From: Heterotrichella gracilis
Lineage: Eukaryota > Sar > Xanthophyceae > Tribonematales > Xanthonemataceae
DNA: 64,000 bases
NCBI GenBank assembly: GCA_032358255.1
Contig: JAULBX010006553.1
Location: 1 to 64,000, forward strand
Reading direction: 5' to 3'
The notes under the pieces were generated by a model, which did no database searches, was not told the origin of the DNA, and saw only the letters and a list, made by a program, of their open reading frames with translations. Shown in pieces: positions 45,594 to 57,446 of the stretch. The position numbers and the translations under genes were made by a program. Every line of letters starts with the position of its first letter. Position 1 is the stretch's first letter.

Positions 45594-48500
45594 ATGGAGG
45601 GAGGTATTAGTGGGCACATGCAGCTTCAACGCCTTGCAAGCTACCAGTTACCTCGACAACACCGCGTATACGTCGTCCGAACAAGGGGAGGAAACCAGTA
45701 CCAGCGCGCTCTACACAGGCGGCCAGCAACGTGTCGCGCATTGTGGGGGAACGGAGGGGACGCAGCTAGGAGGTAGGTGGTGCCACCCACTGCCACCCAT
45801 GTAGATGCATATGTGGGAGCATGCATACGTGCAAGGCTGTTTGCCAGCAGTCAACGGCAGCTTGTGTGGGGAGAGGAGGGGCCACATGCCGGTGGAGGGG
45901 CACTGCACTGCACTGCCCAAGTGGATATGCACGCATACGCCATTGCATGCATTGTCAGGGTGGCCCTCGCTGCCATGCCATACGGAGCGTAGACAGTGTA
46001 AGTCTGTGCCTTGCATCAATCCATCTTGCAGACGTGTAACCCGTGTATGTTGGTCAACTCCATTGTGCACAGTGGCCTGTCCCATACTCTCTGCAGAGTT
46101 CCACTACCCACCACCCACCACCCACCACTCACCACCAGCCCTCACGCCTCACTTATTGCAAACGTCGCTGCCATCACTGCCTTGCAACACACAAGTACCC
46201 TCAACACCGTGGCATCCTGACCTTCGCATCCCTGACCCACCTACCCACTCCACCCGCCACCCCTCGCAGCGCCCCCACCGCCCCCCACCAGCAGCTCACC
46301 TCCCACCCTGGCGTGTCACCCTACCCCCCCGCGCCACCCACCCAACACCATGGGCTGGGCACCGGTTTGGCCGCCCTCCTCCTGTGCTGCACCACCCTCA
46401 TGACACTTGCGGGGGCCTTCACAGCGTTTATTCTGTACGTGCGACCGGTGCTGAAGGTACGAGGGGCGGGGGGAATCTCCGCACAGTGCTAGGTGCCTCC
46501 TCATTTAGAAAAGCTAGCACATTTGTAAAATAATGGCCCAAATTTGCCCAAGTTTCCATTAAATTCCCGGTCTTCAACTCCGATCCCCGCTGCTGTGCTG
46601 CACCACCCTCGTGACACTGGCAAGGGTCTTCTCAGCATTGGTGCTGTACATGCAACTGGTGCTACAGGCACAACGGGAAAAGTTCCTGGTCAGGGTTGGT
46701 TGCGGATCGCACCATCCCCAGGGCAGTGGCAGACCCTTGCGTAGGGTTCACGGCTCTGCATCCACGGGGTTCGGAAGGGGCCCATGCACAGAGGGCCTCT
46801 GGTATAGTACCAAGCCCTCGACCCTCCCGCCCAGGGATGCCCATGGGGCGCCTTGGCATTCCCATCTGATGTTGGACATGCACACGCGCCACACACACAG
46901 CCCTTGCTATGCGCACAGTAAGTAGGAAACGCAGCACCATTTTTGCCCAAAGTGCACCACATTGGAGGACCTCGCGTGTGCATGTGCTCAAGCGTGAGGC
47001 CCAAGCCAGCGGGCCTACTGTGGGGGCAACCCTGCAGCTTGAATCACCACATACGCATGCGAATCGGAGGTGAAGCAGGCGGGAAATGGGAATAGGTCAT
47101 CTACACATGCATTTGAATCATCATCAACGAATGTGGTGTATCCAAAAGGCATATTCTAGAGTTCCTGCGTGCCCACAATAGATTGAGACCGCCACTAGTG
47201 CCACCGAGGGTGCCGCCCTACAGCTCGAATGCACGAAGACGATGAAAACATGGGTTCCAATAGGTGGAAAGTAACTTCCTTCAAAGTGATTCAAGTCGTT
47301 TTTAGATGTCAATGGTGCCATAAATGGGGCAAACCATTTTACTCCATATTTCCGCGTGCCCGCAGAAGCTTGAGACCGCCACCAGTGCCACCGAGGTTGC
47401 CGCGGTGCAGCTGGAGAAGGCGTCTCAGGAGGTTGAGAAGGCAGCGATGCAGTTCCAGCAGGACATCCCTGTCACGCTGGCGAGGGTGGAGCAGGTGGGT
47501 ACCAAACCCTGAGATTCTCAGTCAGAAACCCTAAACTGGTGATCTTCATTTCTACCCCTAGGAGTTTGAGAAGGCAGCGATGCAGTTCCAACAGGACGCA
47601 CCTGTCGTACTGGCAAGAGTGGAGCAGGTGCGTAACCCCAAAACCCTGAAGCCTACATCGTCAACCTAAACCCTGGCAGCCGTGGGGAAGGCTGCGCTGC
47701 AGTTTTGAAGGACACACCAGTGACTATCATTGGCAATGCGGCAGGTAAAGGACCAATGTCTCACATTTCCAATGCCCACACAGTATAACAGAATAATGAT
47801 AAAGCCCGCCGCACAATATGTGCAAACCAATTGTCGCGTCGTGGTATGCTAGTAATTTTTAATATTCTACTCCTTGCCCCGCAGGCCAGTCGTGAATTTG
47901 AGGTCCTGGGCCGCAGCCTCAACCTGCTGAGCCGGCGCTTTGTGGGCACCATCGCTGGCCCAGTCAATGTGGTGCGGGCGCCAGTGGACGCTGTGCGGTC
48001 GAGCACAAGCTACGGCATGCAGAAGGTGGCGCAGGACGTGTCGTCGCTCACCAATGTGAGTGGATTGGTGGGGTTGGTCTGGTGATGAGATGGAGGGTTT
48101 GGGGTGCATTAGCCACAGCTGCATGTCTTGGTGACAGGGTTTTTCCTTGGGTTGGTCCAACGCCAGCTACGGCACGCAGCAGGTGGCGCAGGACGTGTCA
48201 TCGCTCACCAATGTGAGGCTCGGAATGGGTGGTTTAAGTTAGCAGATGTGGCTATGTTAGCAGCAAATGCATGTCTGGATGCAAGGGGGTTCGTCTGGTT
48301 TCATGATCCCTGTCAAAGTGGAAGCCCCGGTGAGTGCTGTGGGGACCAGCACAAGCCATGGCATGCACAGTGCGGCACACGATGTCTCGCCACTCAGGAA
48401 TGTGATTTTATTGGTGGGCAAAATTTGAGCTGGTGCATGTGGTTGGTGAGCATGCATCCCTCCCACTCCCATTCCTCACCTTGCCCTCAACACTGCCCCC

Positions 48501-51178
48501 CCTCCCATTCTGGCAATCTCCCCCCCTTCTCATCCCCCACTTCAACCCTATCTATCCCCCCTCCCGCAGTCCATCACCCCCGCCCTCACCTCCTGGCGCT
48601 CCTACATCGCCTCGCTGACTCAGCAGTTTGAGCAGGCCAAGGTGGCTGAGGAGGAGCAAAACAGGAAGAAGCTGGAGCTGGAGCAACAACACAAGGAGGT
48701 GGGTGGTGGGGGTATGGTGGGGTGGGGTGGGGTGGGGGGTGGATGTGCGGGGTGGTGGGGGCAATGAGGAGCAGTACAGGATTAAACTGTTGGAGCTGGA
48801 GCAGCAAAACAAGGAGGTGGGGGTGTGGTGATGCTGTGGCTGTGGCTGTGGGTGGGGGGTGTGGGTGTGGGTGGGGATGGGGGGGGAGGCATCGGAGGTT
48901 GGGGAGCAACACAAGGATGTGTGTAGTGGGGGGTGGTGTTTGGGGGGGAGGTAAGGATCAGAACAGGTAGTTGGAGCTGGAGCAGCAATAGAAGGTGGAG
49001 GTGGTGGGGGTGGGGTGGATGTGCGGGGGGCGTGGGGGGCGGAGAGCAGAACAGAAATGAAGCGGAGAGAATGAGGACTCTAATGGTGTGCATGTAGTGA
49101 TTTCATTTTGCAGACTTGGGATTGCGCTCGCTTGCAAGCACATGAATCCTCACCTGCCACCTCCTCATGTCGCCCCTTTGCATGCACATGAAAAGCCCGA
49201 TCCCACCCTTTACCCACCGCCTCCCCCACCACCACCACCAATCACCCCCCCCACCTGCAGGCACGCAACTGGATCGCGCGGTGGCGGGACCGCACTGCAT
49301 TTGTGCCCGGGAACGCCATCGCCGACATTCCGCCCATCCAGCTTCCCCCCCCGGGCCAGCGGGAGGAGGATGGGGCAGGCCAGGAGTCGACACCTGGCAG
49401 CACACCCTCCGAGGGCCAATCAGGGAGCGGCAGGTCGGAGACCAGCCAATCAGGGGCCGATCAAGGGGGGGAGGGGCACAAGGACGGGGAGGCGCTCACC
49501 ATCTGGGGATTTCAGATCCCTTTCTTACGGGGCAAGCAGCGGTGCGTTGTGGTGGGGTCGGAAAGGGTAGCTGGGGTGCAACGCCTGGTGTGGGGGTAGG
49601 CATCAGGTTGGAAATATGCGCAGTTGAAGGGGGTTAACCTACTCAGGACAAGAGTGTAATGGACCTCTCGCTTTGTCATCATAGTGTCTCTCCGCCACGC
49701 CAATACCACCCCCCCCCTACGCACACACACACCTCCCCTCTCTACAGGAAACCAGAACCAGCCCTTGCCCTCCCCCCACCCGACCCCCCGCCGCTCGAGC
49801 CCCCACCCCCCGACGAGCCCCCCATTGAGACCCCCGCCTCCGCCCAGCTGCAGCGCCTGGCCCAGCGCCAGCAGCACCTGTCGGATGCCATCACTTGGCT
49901 GGGAGGGAGTTCTACAGAGGGCGCGCCAGGTAGGTTCTCAACTTGTGGTCTGGTTTGATGCTAGATGTTGGTTGCTTGGCGTGTGCAGCGCAAAATAACT
50001 CAGGCGTTTCCCTGGCGCGAGCCTCGCTGCCCCTCATTGTATGTTGTTGAATTTCACATTACCGTATTCACCAAGTTTTGAATATTTATGCCAAAATTAT
50101 AAAACGTTTTGTATCATTTGAGTCTAATCTTGTACAATAACCAGGAGGACTTAAATATATCATCCTCCTGCAATAACTGTCCAGTATGCGAGATGCAATT
50201 TTATTTCAATTAATCAGATAATATTTGTCGCTTGCCAGATGGCGACCCGCTGAGCCCTGCTGATGTGGCGGTGGTTGAGGCGCTGAGGGAGCGCCAGGTG
50301 GCGGCACAGGTGGTATTCACGGCGCTGAGCCAGGCGGAACAGGCAGCAACCATCGCTGCACGAGCCTCAGGTGTGTGTGTGTGTGGAAGGGCGTGAAGGG
50401 GTACCTACTCTTGGGCTCATGCATGGAATGTGTGCACGGGTCCTCTCCCGACCCGTGGAGCGCATGTGGTGTAGCGAGGGGCATGTGAAGGAGCTGCGTG
50501 GCGGGGGCATTGGGGTTGAGGAGCGTGGGTTGAGGCGTATGGGTCGGGGCTGCCCGTGGATGGAGGGGGTATTGAAGGGCGCATGTGATCAAGTAAGGGG
50601 TCGAGTACATCAAGTCAGGCGCATGCCGGGGGGGCATGGTTGAGTCGTTGGTAGGGTCACTTGTATGGGGTGAGGTGGGGCATTGGTAAAGGCGCATATT
50701 GGGGTTCCGCCGATTGCACCGCCTCCATAACCGTAAATTTGGTATGTACAAAACCCTCACCAACCCCCACCTATTACCTGCAGACGCCCTCCAAGAGGCC
50801 ATCGAGGAGGCCGAAAAGGCAGGCGCCTTCCGCCAGGTCATGGGCTTCAACTCCGATGACTACTACTACAGCGATGGCATGGGGATCACCTTCCCATCCG
50901 ACCCATCCCTCGAGGATCCCGAGTCACTGGCCGCCCTCGATTCCACCATGGCGGCTGCGATGGGCGCGGCTGCGGCGGCTGTGGGTGCGCAGGGGGACGG
51001 GGGCGGGGGGCGGAGGAGGGGGGGGGCGATGGGGGAGGATCCGGATGACACGGAGGTGGAGCCGGTGGGGGGCGAGGGGGGGAATGGTGCGGGTGGGGGT
51101 GGGGGGGCGCAGGGGGAGGCGCGGAAGCATGACGCGGTGCGCAGCAGGGCCGAGGCCATCTACAAGCTGCTGTTCTAG
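45594..51178 (+). CDS. Probable plastid membrane protein, one TM span plus coiled coils (DUF948-like)
   Basis: Nine exons join in phase to 594 residues: 45594-45772, 46270-46456, 47366-47494, 47885-48055, 48570-48698, 49261-49541, 49748-49929, 50239-50370 and 50784-51178 (TAG). The Arg-rich, acid-poor first ~60 residues look like a transit peptide. One membrane span lies at ~90-115 (LAALLLCCTTLMTLAGAF). It is followed by a helical region (SATEVAAVQLEKASQEVEKA, VTLARVEQASREFEVLGRSL) resembling plant/algal DUF948-type proteins. Then come a Gln/Glu coiled coil (QFEQAKVAEEEQNRKKLELE), Pro-rich linkers and a Gly/acid-rich C-terminus ending RAEAIYKLLF. The family is a tentative match and function is unknown. 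Start and exon 2 junction are inferred from phase. Confidence 0.65.
46585..46680 (+). repeat. Echo of the membrane-span exon
   Basis: TGTGCTGCACCACCCTC.TGACACT and the following ~50 bases repeat the end of exon 2 (46384-46456). The copied frame stays open (CCTTLVTLARVFSALVLY) but the donor has changed to CAGGCACA. Confidence 0.75.
47165..47235 (+). repeat. Upstream echo of exon 3 start
   Basis: TTGAGACCGCCACTAGTGCC and the next ~30 bases match the exon 3 start (TTGAGACCGCCACCAGTGCC at 47371). The acceptor position reads ACAATA instead of GCAGAA, so the copy is probably not spliced. Confidence 0.75.
47562..47627 (+). repeat. In-frame echo exon (22 codons), possible alternative exon
   Basis: This copy of the second half of exon 3 has its own acceptor (CCCCTAG|GAG) and donor (CAG|GTGCGT), phase 0 on both sides, and an open frame starting EFEKAAMQFQQDAPVVLARV. 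Including it would simply repeat part of the coiled coil. A third, decayed copy with a stop lies at ~47686-47745. Confidence 0.6.
48150..48410 (+). repeat. Two echoes of exon 4 end
   Basis: GTGGCGCAGGACGTGTC.TCGCTCACCAATGTGAG at 48183-48217 repeats the exon 4 end and donor (48026-48060) almost exactly. A more decayed version follows at ~48350-48405. Confidence 0.8.
48770..49070 (+). repeat. Several echoes of exon 5 end
   Basis: TTGGAGCTGGAGCAGCAAAACAAGGAG|GTGG (48789-48820), a short GAGCAACACAAGGA piece (48902-48917) and GTTGGAGCTGGAGCAGCAAT (48969-48988) all recall the exon 5 end (AGCTGGAGCTGGAGCAACAA at 48670). GGTGG/GGGTGG runs separate them. Confidence 0.75.
50371..50384 (+). repeat. (GT)n run forming the exon 8 donor
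   Basis: The donor after codon ..TCA-G sits at the start of GTGTGTGTGTGTGTGG, so several adjacent GT dinucleotides compete as the splice site. Confidence 0.7.
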
Positions 51179-51280
51179 GGTGCTTATTAGGTATTTTAAG
51201 GAATTTTGGTACTCTACCCCAGACCTTACCCAATGTACCTGTACTATGTACAGTTACCAACATCTTGCTGCTGGTTAGGG

Positions 51281-51285
51281 TGTAA
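51281..51285 (+). terminator. TGTAA, candidate chlorophyte polyadenylation signal
   Basis: TGTAA lies ~100 bases after the stop codon of the preceding gene, a position typical for this signal in green algae. A five-base word has little weight alone. Confidence 0.3.
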
Positions 51286-51906
51286 TTGCCATAGGTGGGG
51301 TGCGGCGCGCGGTTTGCTGATAGGCGGAGCCAACCCGGGGGTAGAAGGCAGTTGGGCGCTGTCTACTGGGATGTGTTTGATGGGGCTACGTGTGGGGTTT
51401 TGTCCTCAACACATTTTCAACAACAAACCCTGTGACTTGCAAGCGGATGGTTCATGTCATGAGCCCCTAGACCCTAGCTGATGGTCAGGCCTGCTCAGCC
51501 CCTGGGTATGTGTTACCACAGCAAGTCAGGTGTTGCTTGGTTGGCATAGCATGTGCTTTGCTTCTTTTTCACCACCCACCACCACCGGGACGTATCCCGG
51601 GATGCTATAGGAAAAAACGTTCCCGCAGGTGAAACAATCCCAATCCCTAAAATAGCCAGTTGTACTGCCTGGCACCAGCTGGACATGTGCAGAACCCTAT
51701 TCCTCCGGAAGAAACAGGACTGCATAAATATCGCCAAGCCAAGTTTCGTAGGCTCGTTTGTTCCTTCGCCCGTCCTTCGTAGCTCACTTGCTGCCACTGC
51801 ATCGTGGTGAGACGCCCATCCAATATATCTCTCACGCCCTACCCCGCCAATTGCAGTAGCCTGCACACTTCCAACCACTGCACACACTTTCCCAACCCCA
51901 CCCACG

Positions 51907-53101
51907 ATGAAAGCCGCGCTCGTGGCGTGCTACGGCACGGCTGACCCTGCCGTCACCATGTCGGAGCAGTGGCCCAGACCCCACATAGAGCCCGGCAAAG
52001 GCCAGGTGGTGGTCCGGGTCCTTGCATGCTCAACCGCCGCTGGGGACGTCCACATGCTCAGCGGGAGGCTTAGCATTGTGCTCAGGCCTCCTTCAATAGT
52101 ATCCGTGACGTACGTCCCCTGCAAGGACGTGTGCGGGATCGTGGAGGAATCCGATGCCGGCAGCAAGTTTTCTCCCGGGGACTGCGTTGTGGGCACCAGG
52201 GGAACCTCATGCCACGGCGGCATGGCGGAGTACGTGCTCCTAGAGGAGGCGCGCACGTGCCTCAAGCCGGCCAGCATCGACCCCCTGACCGCCGCCGCTT
52301 GCCCCGACAGCGCGGTTACCGCGCTCATCGCCAGCGGGGTCGCGGGCGTTCGCGCAGGGGAGCGCGTGCTCGTGCTGGGTGGCAGTGGAGGGGTGGGGTC
52401 AGCCCTCGTGCAGATGGCCAGGCACGCGGGGCCCTCCTTCCTGGCGTCTACCTCCACGCAGGAGCGCCTGCTGAAGGGGCTGGGCGTGGGTAGGGTCATC
52501 AACTACCACGAGGAGGACTGGTGGCAGGTGCAGGAGTTCCAGCGCAACCCTTTTGACGTGGTGATTGACTGCGTGGGTGGCGGGAGGCACTACTCCAAGG
52601 CAGCAGGTGACCATCCAAAAGCTGCCCAAGCGCTTGTCCTGTGCAACCATACTAGGTTTAGGGTTTGGGTTCTGTGAGGTGTCTGTGGATTCTGCATGTA
52701 TGGTGAAGTTGACGTTCAACTTCTGGTTTCAAGCACAAGCCCTGTTTATAAACCACTTTTTAAATCTTTTGATGTGTGCATCCAGGGGTGCTGAAGAACC
52801 GGTGGAAGGGCGGGCGCTTCGTGGCTGTGGTGGGTGACGAGCCCGAGCCCTTGGCACAGACCTGGCTTCAGCTCATAGGCTTCGTGCTGCGCATGCTGTG
52901 GCGCCCCTTGTGGACCACCTTCTGGCCGTGGGTGCCATCCTACCGCATGGTCATGCCCCCCACCACCAACGAGGGGCTGTCCCAGGTGGGGCACGCATGC
53001 ATATGTATGGTCTGCACAAATTCGATGCGGGAATGCTAGCCCTATCCTGCCGGGGTGCCTTGGGGTTTGTAGGAGTTGCGGCGTGGACTGAATGCTAAAA
53101 T

Positions 53102-53183
<82 letters not shown>

Positions 53184-53539
53184 CNNNNNNNNNNNNNNNN
53201 NNNNNNNNNNNNNNNNNNNNNNNNNNNNNNNNNNNNNNNNNNNNNNNNNNNNNNNNNNNNNNNNNNNNNNNNNNNNNNNNNNNNCCACGCCCAATGCCCA
53301 TGCTCATGCTCATGCAATTTTTTTTCCTTTCTGCAAGAAACCTATATTCTTCCCTCAATTTTTATTTAATTTCTTGTCTGTCCCAGGTGTTGGCCCTGGT
53401 TGCGGACGGCCAGCTCACCATTGCCCTGGACCCCGCCTCCCCCTTCCCCTTCACCAGGGAGGGGGTCAAGGAGGCGCTCAAGCTGCAAGTCAGCCGCCAC
53501 GCGCACGGCAAGGTGGTGGTCAAGGTTGCAGATGCATGA
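51907..53539 (+). CDS. Zinc-independent MDR-family NAD(P)H oxidoreductase (quinone-oxidoreductase-like)
   Basis: Three exons join in phase to 350 residues: 51907-52606, 52786-52985 and 53387-53539 (TGA). The N-terminal GroES-like domain includes MKAALVACYGTADPAV and GQVVVRVLACSTAAGDVHML. The Rossmann domain has ERVLVLGGSGGVGSALVQMA (~155-175) and DVVIDCVGGG. The C-terminus VLALVADGQLTIALDP with a final Lys/Val strand is typical of quinone oxidoreductase/RTN4IP1-like members. No zinc-binding Cys pattern is visible. The reaction is probably NADPH-dependent reduction of a quinone or enone; the substrate is unknown. A Trp-rich hydrophobic stretch at ~270-290 (LRMLWRPLWTTFWPWVPSYR) may help membrane contact. 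The second intron contains the assembly gap and a hexamer array, but no coding base is lost in this model. Confidence 0.85.
53102..53184. repeat. (CATGCC)n minisatellite abutting an assembly gap
   Basis: About 13-14 near-perfect copies of CATGCC run up to the gap. After the gap, degenerate copies (CAATGCCCATGCTCATGC) continue to ~53315, so the array spans the gap and its true length is unknown. Confidence 0.95.
53185..53284. other. Assembly gap of exactly 100 N
   Basis: A round-number N run inside a tandem array is a conventional placeholder for an unresolved repeat. It lies within an intron of the MDR gene. Confidence 0.98.
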
Positions 53540-55403
53540 TGTGGGGTACCTCCTCATGGGTGTCGAGGTGATGTTGTTACCCATGGATGCACTGGGGGCC
53601 GCGCAGACACTGTCATGGCATGCGCATCGCGGCGATGCCCAAGGGGGGTAAAGGGGGTCGCAGGGAGCAGTGCCGTTTCCCCCACAAGTCCAAGGCTCTC
53701 AAGGCGCAGGGCAGGGGGGGTGACAAGAGGGGTGATGGGCGCGGGGAAAACGGGGGAGACAGGCCCGGCGGCAAACTCGGCAGCAAGCCTGTGGAGAAGC
53801 GCGAGCGTTAGCAGCTGGAGGGTTCTGGTTTCTAGGGTTTTAGGGTTTTATGTAAAAAATGAACGTGAATTAGCTGTTTTTAATTTTGCCGGTGCAGCAT
53901 TGGTATAAGCAGTGCCAGGGCAGAGTCGACTGGCGCAAGGAGGCAGAGGTCAGTGTCCAATAGCAGTCAATCTAATGGCGCAAGGACTAACCATGGTTTA
54001 AAATGTGGTCAATTATCATCCTGCGCAATACCTGGTCTTTTCTCTTTTCTCCTGTCCAGCGTAGTGTATGCGATTGTCTCAACTCGACTCGACCACGTGG
54101 TTTTGGATCACTGATCTGTCCTGACCAATGCGTCATCATATGGGGTAGGTGCACTTGAAGTTAAGCCAATTGAACTTCTGATCCAGGTCAGTGATCATTT
54201 CACTGTAATTGTACTACAAATGCGTTGCAGACCCACAAGGACCTGCCGCAGGTCACCCTTCCCCTTTCAGGAAAGGAACGAACACCTGCAAATTACTCCC
54301 ACGCTTGCTTAACACGATAGTGTCACGCGTATATAGCATGCCAGTGCGCGCGCAGCTAGTGCACTGTCAAGTGGTACAGGCACTGACGCTAGCGCACTAG
54401 TGCCTGTCAAGTGAGGGATTGTGTGTATATATGAAAGAATTTGCTACATGCACGGGTACCACTCACAAGTAAGAGCTGGGAATTCCCATAAATGGTGAGG
54501 AGGGCAAATGCTGCTTCCCCAAAGGCTCGCATGTGTCACGGCACACGATGGATTACTGTTCTATTTTCTATTCCATATCATGAATGATCTAGCGGCCTTC
54601 CGAATTGGATAGGCAGCAGTAGATACGATACAACCCGACTGAACTGGCCAATGGTGTGAAGGCAGCATACAACCCAGGCCCAAAGGCAGTCATTGGCACT
54701 GAAAGGACTACAAATGACCAAAGGAACCTCAAGGACCACAACCCAGGCGAGAGTAAACAAAAGCCATGTGCATCGCCAGCAGCGCCGTTGGTAGCATAAG
54801 TGGTGATGCCTGAAAAGCAAGCCTTGGCACACTGCCCCTGACCCTTGCACATGCACAGGGGAGACAATACACATAAACTATGGGCATGTGGCACAATCCT
54901 ATAAAACCCTAGTAAAGTATGATACCCACACTGGGGGAGAAACTATATTATCCAAGTACTTGGTGTAGGTGCTGGGATGGCAGAAAGGACTGACGTATGA
55001 CAGTACCTTGAAAACTTGTAATACACAGTTGCGTGCTATGTAATCTGAATGTGTGCGCGCGCTATATAATCTGAATGTGAATGTGCCAAAGGTTAGTAGA
55101 CCTGTACAGATAGTATAAAAGAAAGGTCTTGGCAATTTAGTAGTTGCATTGCATAAGAACATCTCCAAAGCTGCTGACGGCATTGATCATTAACTTGCGT
55201 ACGATCCGGCTTGCAAGCTGTATTGTTTGTCACATATATACTTCACAGTGACAACCAATAGCCGTCCACCAGTCACAGTAATTGCACACTGCCCAGAACT
55301 AGTACTTTATAAGTGAGAACTCCTGTGTACGCTGGGCATTGTTACCCTGGTTGTCCACTCAGTCAGTAGGCTCCCATGATTTGACATTTCACAGCAGTAG
55401 GGT
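53540..55403. other. Mostly empty intergenic region
   Basis: A small Lys/Arg/Gly-rich open frame lies at 53635-53811 (MPKGGKGGRREQCRFPHKSK at its start), with no family recognised and weak support. A short tandem duplication (TATGTAATCTGAATGTG and TATATAATCTGAATGTG) is at ~55037-55080. Nothing else is seen. Confidence 0.4.
53635..53811 (+). CDS. Small basic open frame, doubtful
   Basis: 58 codons rich in Lys, Arg and Gly, 95 bases after the MDR stop. No recognised domain. It could be 3' UTR of the MDR gene in an open frame by chance, since G-rich DNA gives long stop-free stretches here. Confidence 0.15.
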   Translation: MPKGGKGGRREQCRFPHKSKALKAQGRGGDKRGDGRGENGGDRPGGKLGSKPVEKRER

Positions 55404-57446
55404 TCATGCCTGGCTGCCAGTCTTAGCTGGGTCGTGAATCACCTCCTCCAGTTCGCCAGTGTTGACATCGTAAGCAAACCCAAAAATGGCTACATCATCA
55501 CGCACCTGTGACACAAATTTGAGACAACGGATATGTTGAGCACACAAAATCTGCAGACCTTTTTAAGCTATGCAAACCACCAGCAGCTGACTGGTGAATG
55601 CAACTTCCATGCAAGCGATTCATTTGCACCACAATTTAATTTCTCGCACTTCCTAACAGACACCATGTTTGTAATAAATCCACCAATTCAAATGAAACAG
55701 CTGCAATAAAAATGGCATTTTATCACATACACACACACTCGAAGGAAAATATTCAGAGGCGAAGGTCATTGCACTGATGCATCCATGGAGGGTCATTTAT
55801 CACCATTTATTGTAAGTCTCAGCCCACCATGGTGCACTAAAAGTGTACGTTCAACGGCTGCAAGAAGCACTCACCATGGGGAGGTCCCTGATCTTCTTCA
55901 CATCCTCCAGGACACTCCCTTTCACATCGGTGATGGGCTCCCAGTCAGTGAACGCATCGCTCAGGTCAATGCCGTCTGCCTTGTACTTCTGTGGATGCAA
56001 CGTTCACTATTTAAGACCCGCAGTTCAGTTTCTTCAGTGTTGCTTTTTCTCAACATTGCATGCATGTTTACTTACTAGATGCACCCTCTTGTTTAATATA
56101 CCAGAGTTAAAGGCAACCGTTTTCTCGGCGTTCAGGATTAAAAGACACCAATTTCACTACTGGTGGTATGTGAACAGAAGAACAAAATTGTATACAGAAG
56201 ATTATTTAATCAAGTTATGCATTTTATAAATTGCATAACTTGACCAGGGCACAAGTTATCTTATATAGACATGCTGATTAAAATTTTAGGATGATGGGGA
56301 CGTAAACGTTTTAGCAAGAGCGACTGCAGACAGACGATCTCGTGCTGCTTGAACACAGTGGCTCACCTTGAGGATCTCGTCCTTCCTCTGACCCAAATGG
56401 CAGCTGCCGCAATCATTGTGGTGAATGACAACTGCCAGCTTGCACTGGCACAGGTCTTGTGTGATGACAAAAGACCTACAGCAATGAAGACACTTTAATT
56501 GCATCATGCAACAACACGATTCAAGCCATCTCACAAGCCCCCATGCCTCCTATTTGTGACCAATGGTTCACATTATGCAAGCAAGGAAAATGAACAGCCA
56601 TGTACTGGTTTTTCGACACAAGAGAAGACACCCTTGCCGCTAGACTTCCAACAAAAGGCGTCCAGCCACCACAATACGATTAGATGTTGCAGAAAGTGGA
56701 GCATTGCTTGTTGCCAACTCACGGCAGTAGGCTCTTGTTGACACGCCCGCCACCATTGCGGATAACCTCTGCGTCCCCAACACCAAGCCCCAATATCTGC
56801 TCCGGGATGACGCGGTGGTCCATGCAGCACAGCACCTGTAGCACCACACACATCAGGAAGGTGATCCAGGCGACAGATAAGTGCTATTGAGCTTGACGAT
56901 GATACGCTGGTCAACTGCAAGAGCGGTGCCACTCCACTGCCCAATTTAGGAATCGACACATCCAAACAAAGCAAAGATTTCGAAAACTATGGTGCAAGCA
57001 GTATCAAAAGCAATTCAATCGAGTCACTTTGAATAAGAGCTGTGTCAGGCCCAGTAAGTTGCTGGGTGTTGAACCATAGGGAGGGCCATTGAAGGCGCAG
57101 ATTATACAGACCACCATCAACCAGCTCTGCCTCTCAGGAACGTCAGGCATGCGTTTCATAAACGATTGGAACTAACGTGCATGGTGAACTCAGAGGGTTG
57201 GTTGACACGTGGCATGCAATGCCACGCGGCATGGATGACACTTGGCACGAATTGCATGACGAAACAGCCAGCTTCTAGGAAATTGGTCCTAGTGCAGTCA
57301 ACCACGGTCAGCGAAAGAACAATTCTTACCACAATCGGCTTGTTCATGCTTGCCAACTCTTTGACCAAGTGGCCCTCCTTCTCCAGCTGCCCGAACTCAG
57401 CCTTCCACTTTGCAGCACCGTCCTTGAGCTGGTCGATGAGCGACAT
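55404..57446 (-). CDS. Beta-carbonic anhydrase
   Basis: Five exons join in phase to 184 residues: 57330-57446, 56723-56835, 56367-56475, 55875-55988 and 55404-55505 (TGA). The fold and zinc site are clear: CCMDHR (Cys ligand plus the Asp-Arg dyad, ~residues 41-46), VIRNGGGRVNKS, and VVIHHNDCGSC (His and Cys ligands). The short length, PEQILGLGVGDAEVIRN spacing and C-terminal FGFAYDVNTGELEEV resemble the small bacterial-type subclass (as in mycobacterial Rv1284) rather than plant chloroplast beta-CAs. It should interconvert CO2 and bicarbonate as a dimer or tetramer. No transit peptide is visible, so cytosol is likely. The ATG is chosen as the first in frame; exon 1 is an amphipathic helix usual for the family. 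Confidence 0.9.

Noticed and set aside
46043-46269. Extension of the membrane-span exon upstream into the CACC-rich stretch
   Set aside because: That stretch is a pyrimidine-rich intron tract; the acceptor at 46268-46269 matches the phase of exon 1, whereas the extension does not.
53076-53571. Met-Pro, Cys-Pro and His-Ala repeat proteins
   Set aside because: These are translations of the (CATGCC)n array and the N gap, not genes.
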